DNA from: Toxotes chatareus
Taxonomy: Eukaryota > Chordata > Actinopteri > Toxotidae
Direction of reading: 5' to 3'
Length of the DNA: 64,000 nucleotides
NCBI GenBank assembly: GCA_016801885.1
Contig: CM028894.1
Span: 13,095,741-13,159,740 of the forward strand
Shown here: one piece after another, positions 1 to 12,761 of the stretch
How the letters are laid out: every line of letters starts with the position of its first letter
Numbering within the stretch: the first letter of the stretch is position 1
The notes under the pieces: generated by a model
Told to the model about the DNA's origin: nothing
Database searches by the model: none
Seen by the model: only the letters and a program-made list of their open reading frames with translations
Translations under genes and position numbers: made by a program

Positions 1-235
1 CAAAAAACAATTTCAGCCAAGGTACAAATAGATGCTCCCCCCATTTAAAACAGCAGATCATTGAACAACCCAGTTGGCTTCTCTATGCTACCGCATTACC
101 ACCGCATCCTCTTTGTTCACATCTGAGTGCAAACTTCCACTTTCGTTCTCAAGCACCAAAAAGTTCCAGAGCTATTTCCAGCAACATCCAGTTTAATAGA
201 CGCAGGTCTTGCTTTTACTTTTTTTTTTTGTTAAA

Positions 236-400
236 TTCTGCTGTCAAGCTTCCAGGCTATGCTAAGCTAACTGATCTGGTGGCTCCAGATTTATGGTTTA
301 TTTATAGTTTATTCAAAAGATATGAGGGTGGTATCAAGATTCACATCTAACTCTGAGCAAGAGAGTGAATGAACACAGTTCTTATAATATCAGACTATTT
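236..400 (+). repeat. Truncated copy of fish dispersed repeat (ATGCTAAGCTAACTG family)
   Basis: It shares ATGCTAAGCTAACTG and, after a matching gap, GGTATC...CATC-AACTC...GCAA with the longer copy at 28,850-29,425, in the same orientation. Only the 3' part is present. Confidence 0.6.
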
Positions 401-783
401 CTTTAATAGGAGCCTCTGTGAAAACAGCACCAACTGTAGAGCAGTCTGCTAAAAATAAAAGCCTCTGTATTCTTCAATTAGCTGAGTGAAGTTATATAAC
501 TACTGCACAGAGAGCTGAATTTTTTTTTGTTTTTTGCAATTTATATTGTGTCATATGTGCACACTGCCTAATTGTGAAAGTATCAAACAATATGAATACA
601 GTGATGCTCAAACCAAAACAGAGCATGAGGCCTATTAATGCTTTCATTGATTTAAAGAACTGATCTCTTTTATAACTTGTATTCAGTTGATAGTCATCTG
701 AAACCACAGTGGGCCGGAGAGACCACTGTGGTGTCGTCATATGTTACCCAGGTGGTTCAACTTTTTTATGAAAAACTCCTGAC

Positions 784-810
784 AAAAAAAAAAAAAAAAA
801 AAAAAAAAAA
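784..810 (+). repeat. Poly-A run (27 bases)
   Basis: Uninterrupted A tract. No convincing retroelement body precedes it. Confidence 0.9.
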
Positions 811-1729
811 GCAACCCAAAAAACAAAACAAGAAAGTACCTCAAAATGTTTGGCCTCGTTTCTAAGATTAGAATAAAAGTTACCTCACTGGTGATATGTA
901 GAGGCTGTGCTAAGTTCGATCCTGACATGATTTCATGGCACTGCGCTCAGTTTCCTGGATGTAAAATAATTAAATAAAACCAAAAAAAGTTATAAAATCT
1001 CAACATCATGATTTTATGATCCTCTCAGCTTGAGATAATGATTCATCTGTGTTGTAAAGCCCGAGTTGTTTCACGCAACATCCGATGGGAACAGGACGAG
1101 GCCTGCAAGTCATTTTTGGGCCATAAAACATCATTTAAACATTTTCTCTGGAATTTTGCCCTAAACATTTCATACCCAGTGAGCAGACAATAAGTTATCG
1201 TGCACGAGTTGAAGCTCTGAATGATTCATCTCACTCGTACCTAAATCTACAGCATGTGTGACTCTGAGCCTTAGTGCATTAGTTAATGCATTCCAGTAAA
1301 TATTTGTGTTACTATGAATCTGTGCATGCCTTTGTGATGGTGATAGTGGATTTGTGATGGTATTTATGTAACCGTATGTGTGCATTCATATAGCAGGAAT
1401 GTCTGTCTGTCTGTCTAAACAAGATTTAAGAGATTTCCTGAGACTTTAGCTCGCTGTGGCCTTCTATGGCAACTGTAAGAGAAGAAAACAACAGAAAAAA
1501 AAAGATGATGATATCAATTAATATGAAGCCTGAAGCTTCTGGGTCAGTCTGGGGACCACACACATACACACACACACACACTAAACAAAAATGGCATCCA
1601 TTCATTAGATGCACAAAGAATTTTCTCTTTAATGCAAAGAACTTCACAAGTGGTCCAGACCTGTTGTCTGTGAGTCTGCCTTTCTTCACGAGGGGAAAAC
1701 ACAGATAAAATTCAGCCTTTTTCTGTTTA

Positions 1730-2485
1730 TGGCAGATGCTCAGACCCTAATTCACACCTTTGTATCATCCAGACTGGATTATTGTAGCATTTTGTTATCT
1801 GGTCTGCCATGTGCTGGTACCAAAAATCTTAAAATGGTTCAGAATCCTGCATCTGCATCCAGAAACATTTGACCACACAACATCAACTTTAGCTTCCCTT
1901 CACTGGCTCCCTGTCCATGCCAGGTCAGACTTTAAAAGGTGCTTTTGATGACATACAAAATCCTAAATGTGCAGACCCCTTCATACTCAGCTGATCCTCT
2001 TGAAGCTTATTGCAGGGCTCCTGTCTGTTCCCAGAGTTCAAAAGAGGTCAGCGGGCTGCAGGGCCTTTTCCTATCCTGGCCCCTTCCTGTGAAACAACCG
2101 CCCTGCTGACATCAGACTGTCCATTTAAATCCAAACTTAAAACTCGTCTTTATGCCTTAACCCTCAGTTAGTGGCTTATTATTTGATTACTTCAGACCTG
2201 GCACCTGTCGCCATTCTCCTGCCTGCAGTCGGTCTCGGTTTCAATGATCCTCCAGGAGTCCCAGCCTCCTCCTCCTTGTGTCTGTTTGTTTCTCTCTCCT
2301 AGACGTGTGAATGTCTTGTGTGTGTGTGTGTGGTCTGTCCTCTTTCCAACATGAGATTGTGTGGCTCAGGTCCTATCTGTGGGCGGCACCTGGAAGTTGT
2401 GCAACATCCTCCCAGATCATATCCTTCTTCTATTACTTTCCTTCAAAATGTTTCAGCCGTGTTTATCAATAAAGATTAGCTCCTC
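1730..2485 (+). mobile_element. Degenerate L2/CR1-type LINE 3' end
   Basis: The plus strand encodes a decayed reverse-transcriptase C-terminus. LIHTFVSSRLDYCSILLSGL near 1,755-1,815 and LASLHWLPVHARSDFK near 1,890-1,940 match the conserved IHxFxSSRLDYCNxLLxGLP and LHWLPV...R motifs. A stop and frame changes interrupt it. It ends with a UTR-like stretch and tcaataaag near 2,468. It is not active. Confidence 0.7.
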
Positions 2486-2867
2486 AGTATAGTCAACAAT
2501 TTAAGGAGACAGAGTTAAAATAAGTGCTTATTGTTTCACACACACACACGTGCACGCACACACACACACACTTTAAAGTTAATGTATTTACACAGATGGA
2601 CAAAGAATAGGGTGTGTTCCGGCTGTGATCTCTGTGAATGTGTGTGTGTAAATGTACATGTGTGCTACTGTTAAAGTCTGTGCATGGTCCTGTGTGCACA
2701 CTTCTTCATGCATGTGTGCATGTGTGCAGACGTGTATGTATTTTAAGTTCTTGTTGTTATCTTTTGGTTGTGTGGATGTGTGCGCAGACACGCAACAAGC
2801 GTGCATGTCAGTGTATTTGTGGGTTCATCCAGTGTGTCAGTGCATGGGGTTGGGTGGGTGTGGGGGT

Positions 2868-2870
<3 letters not shown>

Positions 2871-2928
<58 letters not shown>
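2871..2928 (+). repeat. (TG)n microsatellite
   Basis: About 29 perfect TG units, preceded by a G-rich gggtgggtgtggggg run. Confidence 0.95.
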
Positions 2929-2930
<2 letters not shown>

Positions 2931-5900
2931 AGGTGTGGCCTGGGGCATTTTTCAGAGTGACACATGAAAGAATTCACATCAGAGTTCTATAGAGGTCTTT
3001 CATCTGTATATTAAAGGGGGAGGAAAAAAAAACAAAAGCTGTTGACAGAGACAGAGAGAAGAGAGAGAGGAGGAGGAGGAGAGGAAGGTGAGATGAGGAA
3101 GAACAGGTGTTTCCAGTGTGTCAGATGGAGAAAAACAAAAAGAAAAAGGAGGAGTATATGACCTACAATGCAAAGTATAGTATTGCCTGAGGACACGGAC
3201 ATAAAGGAAAGTGAACTCTCACTCTTTCTCTCTCTCTGTCCCTTGTTTGTCCTCCTCCTCCTCCTCCTCCCTCCCTCTGTATCTTCACTAGTGTCATGCA
3301 GGAACTCTTACAAATAGACAACAAACTAATTTTGCCCATTACAGGCTGACGCAAAGGAAAATCCACTCAAGTTTTTTGAGAGTGTAAACTTTCTCTCTTT
3401 CCCTTTCTCTCAAAATCTGCATCCGTTTTGCAACTGACCAGTTAAAAGTCTCACAGACAGTCATAGTCTGTTCACACAGGCTGTTTTCACTCTGCTTGAT
3501 TAGACCTCCTCTAACACTGTGGGTGTGTACAGACAGTGCAGACTCTTTGATTGACATCTGCCTCACTCCCCTGTTCGTTTTGTTGCAGCTCTGAAGGCGG
3601 GACAAGTCACAATATCTCATCTGTGCACGGACTGTGGTGACCTGAGCAGTGCTGTGATCAGCCTGGGTAATTAGGAACACCTGAAGAGTAGAATGAGCAG
3701 ACGCATGACAGTAAATGAAGACTTGAGACAAATCAGGGCAAGCCAGGAATTAGCCACAGGCAGGAAACGCACACAAAGGCATGTAAAGCATAGAAATGCA
3801 CCACATGACGCCATGTGAAACAGCTCCATCCACAGCATATCAGCCGTGCTCTCAGGCCACAGCCAGTCGTATATCTTAAACATTCACTGGCTAACATCAT
3901 CTGTGAGGTGGCTCTGGTTCGATGAGTCAGCTGTTAGACTGCTCTGTAAGCACTTGACCGCTCCAAGGGATTCAATATTTTTTCTTCAGTTTAGTCTCAC
4001 AAACTCTTCTTTCACGGTTTCTGCCCATTTCTCTTCCCTCCATAGAGCTTGTGACGGCCACACTAAAACCTTATTTCTCAATGTTCATGATTCAACAAGA
4101 GGCTTCTTGCCACTGTTCAAAAGCATGAAAGTCATTTCACACAGTTATTCTCACTCTCTCACTCACACACACACACACACACACCCGTCCCCTCTGTCCT
4201 CTCACTGTCCTTCCTCTCCCTATAAACACATTTCCTTCTGTACTCTTTACTGTTCTGTCCATCTCTACAACTTCCCATCTTCACAGCTTTTGTCCAGGTC
4301 CATCCCAGTTAGGAGAAAACCTGTGGGACTTCACCTCAGTCTCCTCTCTTTGTCCCCATCTTTAAAATATTATTCTATTGCCTCCATGCCTCTACTCATC
4401 TACATCTGTTTCTACTTGTAGCCTCACCCCATTTATTCACTTTTGTTACATATTAGACTTTTTTTTATTTTGCCTGCATGGGAAAACAGACTCACCCCAC
4501 ATGCTGCAATGTGATCAGCCATCAGCTTATGTTCTCATTGTGTTTCATGCTAAAGGTTTGTGAAATGACCAGACTATAGGCTTTAATACACAGTGACTGG
4601 TAAGGCTTCAGCCTACATGGTCACCTTTGGAGTCACACCTATACTCAGCAGCTCTAACAAATCAGATTCATGAATATAAAAAGGTTCAGATCTGCAGCAC
4701 ATCTGGATTTAACTAAGCTGACATTTCTGGGGTTATTGAAATCATCATCAGAGCATAGCAGCTTTTTTTTTTCCCAGAGAGCACTTAACTGAACTCCATC
4801 AAGTGGAGCTGAACTAATGGTTCACTTAATTGGTTTCATTTGTTCTCAATAAGCATTTAACTCCACATTATGTTTCGGCCAACACACACACACACAAAAT
4901 CTGTCAGCCATAGTGATTGGCAGATCTGTTAGCTCCTTCACAGTTAAATGTCAGGAATGTGAATCCCATAATGCTATGTACAGGATGCTGGTTGCATAAA
5001 TGCGTCCACCACCACCACCCACCAGTGAACAGCTGGTGTCAATCAGGGTCTAAATGTTACCATCATAAAAGCAGCTTGTGACTGGACACAGTTGTTGTAC
5101 ATTCAACGCTTACTGCAGCCTAAAGAAGAATGTGCTGCTTACATACCAAAAGACAGGGCACACAATTTGACCAACAAGGAAAAGTTTGCAATAACAAGAC
5201 GTTGCTAGATTCATACATATATACATAATCTCACACTGTAGTATCCAACCCTGAATGTGTGTGGCGACCACAGCTCATTTTTCTGCAGTGAGGTTTCGCT
5301 CAGTTATACACTGGTTCCATGCCAATTTGGCAACGCACTGTAAAAAGCCGATGTACCCGATGTTCCATTACAACACACACAGACACACACGAAAACACAA
5401 AGTAACGTGCAAACGCTAATTGCACATAAATAGGTGTAGATCAGTGATTCCCAGCCACAAAACACACGCACGCATCAGCATAACACCTCAACACAAGCAT
5501 GTTGCAGTCACTTTAAAGTCAGTGTACACAGAGGGAATATCACAGGTGTTTTCAGTGAAGCAGTGCTTTAGTTCATCAGAGCTGTGGGAGAGCTGTTCAT
5601 CAGACAGAACAGGTTGGGAAACACTGGTGTAGATGACATAACAACTGGTAGCTCTTGTGCCTCTAAGACCACTATATGCCAGTTACCCTGCAAGCTAATA
5701 TCATTCTCACATTCCCAGCTCCTGTTTACATTTTAAAAAGCCTGAACACAATGCACACAGTCACAAGTAGGCCCAGCTTTCATTTCATACAATACATATT
5801 ATCCACTGGGTACTGTTTGTGATACGTACTGAAAATAATTCAGGTTGATACAAACATTTACAGATCAAACAGACCAGAGTTCACTAATTAGTCAGTGTCA

Positions 5901-6324
5901 ATTATCAGCAAACATTCTCCACTTACCTGAACACAGAAGCACATCCAGCTCTGAACCCATGGCTCCGCTGTCATCCACAGAAAAAAAAACAAAATAGCAA
6001 AAACTTTGATGATAGTCACATTTTTCTGCAAATGTTTGTACAAAGCAGAAGACAAAGAAAGAAGACACAGACAGGAAATGACATCAGTGCTGCCTTCAAG
6101 GGAACTCAGCCCTTGTGTAGCTGCTATGACAACTCTGATAGGCTGAGGTGGTTATGTGTCACACAGTTTTCAGGTTATAAGATAAGCAACTTATTTCATG
6201 CATTGTTGACACAATTTAAACTCTCAACCATTCTGGTTGCTTAAAAGGAGAAACCATACAGCTGTGTAGACAACAACATGACAAACACTCATTTACTCAA
6301 AGAGATTATGGACTTGCACAGTAG

Positions 6325-6445
6325 CCGCCCGGTTAGCTCAGTTACTAGAGCATGAGACTCAGTTTCTCCAGGTTGTGGGTTTGAGCCCCACTCTGGGTGG
6401 CACTGCCTTCCATGGGTCCACCACCTGTGGGAGGTGCTGTAAGGC
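6325..6445 (+). mobile_element. tRNA-Lys-derived SINE or tRNA-Lys pseudogene
   Basis: The sequence gcccggttagctcagtta, gagcatgagact and gtgggtttgagccccac follows tRNA-Lys from the acceptor strand through A box, D arm, anticodon stem and B box. The anticodon loop is altered (the CTT context is replaced by cagttt), so it is not a working tRNA. A short unrelated tail follows. Confidence 0.65.
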
Positions 6446-9400
6446 AGTGGTTTTCGTGCAGATGCAGGAAACTTGTTACAATAACTCAAAGGGGAAAGTT
6501 AGAAAAAAACTACAAAAAGGATCACTGCATAATACTGATCACCTTTTTAAAGCTGTAAATGTCAGTGAGAGGATGACTTTACCTGCTGATTGGGAAAAAG
6601 CTGTGAGTTTCAGTTTGTGAGAGGAATGTGATCTTAACTCATGTGAAGCATAACTGTGAAAAGACTTCTCTACAAAAGACATCTCTAAAACCTCGGAAAG
6701 CTGAGGTGGAGGAAGGCAGGGGGGAAACAACTGAGGATTCATCCCTTAACCAGCTGCCATTTTTGTGAACCTGATCTACTGGCTGCCACAAAACTTCCCG
6801 CAAGATCAACCAGGCCCAGACACAGTTTTCCTTTCCTATCTTCTTCATCTCGAGCCAAAAGATAATGGGGATCTATAAGTGGAGAAACCTGTAAGAGGAA
6901 ACAGGTACCTGAGATGATGATAAATATTATGTTCGTTTAATTGTCTGTAGATGTAGGACTATCTGAATACATTGCTGTTAACTGGCTGCAATGCTACGTT
7001 CTAGCAAGCACAGAAACCTGCTTCAGCCTTGTAAGTTTATTATTCTATGAGTATTTTTCTTTTGGCCAAGTAACCTCACTAGGACTACCTTGTCAAAAAA
7101 GGCCAAAAAGTAAAATACAAAAAAAAAAAAGAAAAAGAACAGACCAATGAGATAAAAGCAAACAGATCACACAACATGTTAAAAATTATTTCATAATCCA
7201 TCAACATTCATGTATTTAGGAACTTCTACACCAGCTAAAGTAAGATAAGGATCAGAAAAGGATGAACATTTCTCTTCTCGAATGACAGAGACCAGAATGA
7301 CACCACTATCACAATGTCCTTGTCATAAAGTCCACGTGAACACATTTAAAGTTAACAGTCTGTAACCGAGTCGTAACTGAGCGGAGAGATGTTGTGTTGT
7401 ATAGGAAACACAAGAGCAGTCACAAGGCCTCTGAAACAGCACTGAAGGTTTACAGCATGTCGGCATGTTAGCGTCATAACAAGAACTGGATACAGCGTTC
7501 CAAGATGGCGCCCCTTCACCCAGTCTGCATACCTCAGTTGGCCAGTAAGACACATTGGACTCTTTCACACTGTAATCAGATCTATTGACAAAACCATGGT
7601 TAAATTTCAACTGATATTAAAATTCTTTTTTTTTTTTTTCTTGCCAAGAAGTCAGTATACAGTGTACATCATTGATGTTTGTTTTGATTTTTGTACTTAT
7701 TAGGTCAAAACCCTACCAAGCAGAAGCAATTCCAGTTTTAATAATTCTTCTGCCAAGACGGCTAGAACCACCAAGAGGGCTGGAAACCACAACTGGATCC
7801 ATGGTGGAGAAGCAGCTAGACCCTTTTCTTTCTATAATGTGGGACAAACAGTGGCGAGTGTGCAGGGGCTGCCAGTGCCTCTGCAGGTACTGAAATAACA
7901 TGAACACAGAGTAGCGATGGGAAACAGTGCTAAGAATAGGAAGCTTAAACTTAAACATCAAAATGGGACCTCCCAAATGTTGAATGTTGACAAGGGGACG
8001 TGTCTTAAGTCACAGGTGTCTTAATTCACTTAAGCAAAGCAATGTTGGCTTGTCAAGAAAGCATGGGAAAACATCTTAGCTGTGTCCAAAATCACTCTCT
8101 CAGTCACTGAATCACTGCTCCCTGATTCATGGACACTCAGTAGTTTACTCAGTGCTGAGCAGTAAGTGGAGATTTTGGACACTTATCATCATCATTTTGA
8201 ATCATCACTGTCAGCTGAGATGTGCAATAGTAATTTTGCATCTATAAAATGAGGAGAATTGCATTCTGGGATTGTTTTCATTACATTGAGGGCAATGTAT
8301 AGTATATACATTTACACATGTGAAGGCTAATTTAATTAGTAAGCTAATAAGCTGTTAACATCTACAGTATACAACAACAGTAAGGCCAGTTAGTATGTTA
8401 GCTAGCTAAGAAGCTGAAATGATCTGAATATAAAATCAGGCAGATGGATCAGTGTTGAGATGACCGGTTCAGTGTTAAGCAGATGGCCCAGTTATACAAA
8501 GAAAAACAAATCTGTTTCCAGTCTGTGCTTCTCGACAAACCTCCAATATGGCTGCCAGAAGTTTCATGACAACTTCTTCAACTTTTATGTGTGCTCTTCC
8601 ATTTGGGTGGTAAGAACCCAGGTTTATTAGTTACCTGCAGGAATGTCAGAGTGTACACTCTGGTATTTTATAATGAAGGAATGCTGATAAAGTGTTTGTT
8701 CCCTTGACAATAAAAATGGAGATAATTGCTAGCTGACTCCAGTCACATTTTGCAAAAGAATTAGCTTTCTTTTTGCATTTATAAGGTATTAAGTGTACTC
8801 AGTAGGTCCTTCTACAGAGAGCTGTAAAAGTCCATATGGCTAACAAGAAAAAAAATTCTTCATAGTTCATCTAATTCTAAAACTACAGCTTGGATTGGAT
8901 TCTATGAGTGGCATACAACAGTGTGCCACATTGGCATGTGCATCAATCCATCAATACGTGGGGCAGGGTTCGGAGAAACAATGAGCAGCAGCTGTGTATT
9001 AACCGACAATACAATTTCAGTAAAGTGAGAAAGTGATTCCTGAATTCTCTGGAGAAAAAAAAATGTGCTTGAACACATTAAATGGTGTAAAATAAATAAA
9101 TTAAATAAATAAATAAATGGAAAGGAAAATGATTTGCTCTTCTACGAGGCTCGTGTGTGCGTTCAGTACCATGCACTGAAAACTACAGAGAGTGTGAATT
9201 GTTGGAGCTGCTACAAATTCTGTTAAAAAAAACAAAACAAAAACACATAAAGAGCATAAGCACGTAAAGCCGGAAACTTCTGACAGTCCGCAGCACTAGT
9301 AGTGAGCCACGATGTCCATCAATCCGTTTATGCTGAATAAGCGTTCATTACTGAATCTGTCCATTAGTTCATAGTTCTGTCTTTATCTCAGTCTCATCCA

Positions 9401-9484
9401 GGCTCTTGTGATATTTGTTTGTTCAGACTAAAACAGTAATTATTGCTTGTCTACGCTATGAAGCTAGTGTGCCTCGCTAAATAA

Positions 9485-9490
9485 TTTATT
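9485..9490 (-). terminator. Candidate polyadenylation signal AATAAA
   Basis: This is the first canonical hexamer on the minus strand after the ano2 stop, about 290 bases downstream. Confidence 0.4.
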
Positions 9491-9780
9491 TTTACCAAAA
9501 AAGTAAAAATGATAACACTTTATCAGGTGAACAGTCGGTGCGAATAAATAACGTACACACCCATTCAACCAGTGTAGACACTGCACATTCAACCACACTG
9601 ACCCCGATGAATCAAACGCCACGTTTGAAAATCGGCTGTGAAGTTTTCAATTACAGCTCCGTTGTGTCATGCACACCAGGACGCAAGAGACACAGGCAAA
9701 GAGACAGATGCGGACCGAACCACCCGAGCAACACAGTCCTGAGGCCCAGCTGAGGCACCCCTACAGGCGTGTGTGCTGTG
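9485..9780 (-). other. ano2 3' UTR, minimal extent
   Basis: This is noncoding sequence after the TGA stop. The nearest AATAAA on the minus strand (TTTATT on plus) is at 9,485-9,490, so cleavage would fall near 9,460-9,475. Use of more distal signals cannot be excluded. Confidence 0.45.
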
Positions 9781-10170
9781 TCACACCGCTGTGTGTCTCG
9801 AATTCTCGTTTTCATTTGTAGGCAACGGAGGAAGCTTCCCGGTGAACTGGCTGAAGCTGGCGGCCCTACACCTCGCCCTCGGCCCTCCTCCTCCTCCTCC
9901 ATCTCCAGCCATGGCCTGCGTGGGGCCTGATGGTAGAGTACTGTAGCGGCCCGGAATGGGGAAGCCCTGTCCTGGGTGGAGCACGTGGCTGCCTGGCTGG
10001 ATGGCGGTGTCCTTGGAGAAGAGGCTCTGGATAAGCTGGAATTTTTCCTTCTCTTCCCTTAGGAAGACGTCAACCAGGAGCTTCTTCTCCCGTTTCAGCT
10101 GCTCCATGATGGTTTTGGGGATGTCAGGGATCACCCAGGCGACCACAAGGCTGAGGAACATCACCAGGTT
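9781..10170 (-). CDS. ano2: ano2 exon 26 (segment 10, C-terminal tail, stop)
   Basis: This exon encodes the last 129 residues. NLVMFLSLVVAWVIPDIP is segment 10, followed by the conserved helix REKKLLVDVFLREEKEKFQL. The tail then diverges: GRYSTLPSG, a six-glycine run (GDGGGGGGP), RCRAASFSQ and the terminus SRHTAV before TGA. RCRAAS resembles the RSRAASS of the ANO2 tail. HTAV fits a class I PDZ ligand (T-x-V), like the HTNV of mammalian ANO2 reported to bind PSD-95. Confidence 0.95.
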   Translation of the reverse strand, partial: NLVMFLSLVVAWVIPDIPKTIMEQLKREKKLLVDVFLREEKEKFQLIQSLFSKDTAIQPGSHVLHPGQGFPIPGRYSTLPSGPTQAMAGDGGGGGGPRARCRAASFSQFTGKLPPLPTNENENSRHTAV

Positions 10171-11409
10171 CTGGAGGAAGAGATGAGATGGATGGAGAGC
10201 GATGGATGAGAAAAGTGAAAGCTGCTGGAAAATATGTTTTTGTTTTGTGTCAGTGGAAGTTAAAAGGAATCTAAGATCTACAACAGAATCTGTATGTGCA
10301 CAGGATTCCAGCACAGCCTGTTGAAGGACATTTGGTGGACATATGTCAGCGAGACACGCAGCCCGACAGACGGAAAGAGCTGATTATCAAATGAGCTGGT
10401 CAGTAACTGACTGAGGCATCTGGTAATATGCCTGATCACAGTAAGAATACAAGCAATGGGTCGACACGCAGTGTAACTCGTGCACTGGAAGGATTGTGAA
10501 CGTGTGTGCGCACCTGTCACAGAGACTCTGAATAATTACTATGTGTAATTTGATTAAAATTTGTTTGATGTTGATATTCACTCTGTCCACTGATTAGCAT
10601 CAGCTCATAAACAAAAAAAAAAAAAACAACAGCAATGAGCTCATTGTTGTTGTTATACCTGGAACAGTATGACGAAACCCAGTCTTGCAGCCAGGACAGA
10701 CCAGTACTGTTTGGAGAACTGGTACGCGTCTGAAGACCAGGGGGGTTCCCTGTAGTCTTTGTACCTAGAACAAAAACACACATGTATATAATATGGATGT
10801 TCAAACCTCTATTGTTTTATTGTTTTATACCTTATGGGGAAAAAAAAAAAGCTTTGTTTGGAATCAAGTATGTCTTTGGCATGATCAGTAACATGGTTAA
10901 ACACTCAAACCAAAGAGCACTGACTACAGAAAAGCAATCTCATTCAAAGGATGATCCAAGGCAGGCACCACCCACACTGTTTGATTGACAGATGGCTGAT
11001 TTATCTTTACCTGGCAGAGACATAGACCCATTACCACATATTACCCCTTCATTCAGCTGTGGACATGATTCAAAGTGTAATAAACTTTATTAGGATTCCT
11101 TTCTTTTGTTTTCTTTGTAGTAAACACTCTTTATTGTGCTGGCAAAACAAACACAGAGAGACAAGCGAGGAGAATAAGAGAGCAAGAGAGAGGACAGGAA
11201 CAGAAGAACGAGAGGAAAAACTAGAGATAAAAGGAGGAAGTAAAAAAAAACAGACAAAAAAAGACTGAGAAACAAGGAATGAGACAAAGAAAGATGAGAT
11301 GAAGATGTGTCTTGTTTATGGCTAGCAGATAAAACACAGCCGCACAATAATTTATTCGACTGGGCAGGTTAAGGATGCGGTCTCATCCGGTACAACACAC
11401 AGACACAGA

Positions 11410-11443
<34 letters not shown>

Positions 11444-12707
11444 AAGCAGCTGTATATCTGTTTTGGCCATCAGAAATGTGCCTGTAAATGAAAAGTCCAG
11501 TTTCAGTTAAAGGCTTGAGGGAGTGGAGGCTCTAACACATGTAAATGAAAATATATTCCTGAGCCAAACTTTGGTTATTTATTTATGAAATTGGGGCCCA
11601 TTTTGGAATGGCTCAACATCAGTGAAACAAAAATGTTCCTCATTTGTCACCGGCTGCTGTTCTGAACCAAGTCAGCGGAGTCAGGAATGACTATTGTGTG
11701 TTTTACTTGTTATTAAGTTATTAAGTGCACTGACTTCAGGTTTGGTGCAGGTGGTGTATTAGCAGAGTGTAAGAGGCCATAAAAATGAAAACACGGTGTA
11801 GAAATGGAACCTGTGGCAGCTGCAGAAGGACAAGAAAGTATCAGAGAAAAAAGTAAAATGATGTCAAGATGCAGCCATGGTGTTTGATATTCACATGTTT
11901 AAAGAGTGCCTCAGCGGCCCATCAGTCTAAGGAGAACAACGTGACGGCAAAATCTGGAGTTTGAAGGAGAAAACCTCTGATGCTTTGACTAGAACCACTG
12001 GAAAAGAGAATCTAGTGGATTAACGTGTATGGACAAACATCTGGTTTCAACCACATACATACACTGATAGCTCAGATGAGACAGCCTCTTGTGTACTTAT
12101 GTTCAGTAATTCCTGATACAAAGCCAAGCTGTTTCCTGTTGGACACAATCACTCTTAAGCAACATAAATAGGGTCTGACCCTGTATGTTTCACTTTGGGA
12201 TTTATATATCATGCAACTATTCGGGTGCAGTCAGTCATTCACATATGGAAATATAAAAAAAAAAACACAGCAGGAATCAGTCTAAATCCACTCTTCAGCA
12301 AAACAGACCGTTCAGCTGACATTAGTGTGGGATGGAGGAGTTAAGTCTGTGGATTAGTCTACATGGACACAGGTATTACCCAAAACGGGGGTTTACTCCT
12401 TCATCCATTCAAGCACTGATTTAAAAAATCCATGTGAAAATGCACAAACACACTGTAGAACACTGTCAAGAGCAAACTGACACCACCTGTTGGCAGATAT
12501 AACCCTAACTGTAAAGCCTTTCTGACCAATCAGAAGCATGAAAAAAGGTATTTCCTCTGTAGCTCATTTTGATGCCTCTGTTCCTCAATATAGTGGAAGA
12601 ACAAACATTTAAAAAGTCCTGTTGGCACTATTTTGGCTACATCTGCCTTTGCATCAAATCAAATCTCTGTTTTCAAAAATTTAAGTTTACTGAATTGCTA
12701 CCCTGGA

Positions 12708-12761
<54 letters not shown>

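Larger units (their letters stand above)
1..9480. other. Region downstream of ano2; no gene recognised
   Basis: Both strands were read. The longest frames (for example 3,846-4,421 plus and 3,339-3,731 minus) are low complexity, show no known domain and lack convincing splice context. The stretch holds simple repeats, a poly-A run, an L2-like LINE remnant, a tRNA-Lys-like SINE and a fish dispersed repeat, listed separately. Confidence 0.6.

Noticed and set aside
2493..2960. Several overlapping frames near 2.5-3.0 kb
   Set aside because: All are translations of TG/CA repeats.
3846..4421. 191-codon open frame on plus strand
   Set aside because: Ser/His/Leu-rich composition with a CA-repeat-encoded THTHTH run and no recognisable domain or splice context.
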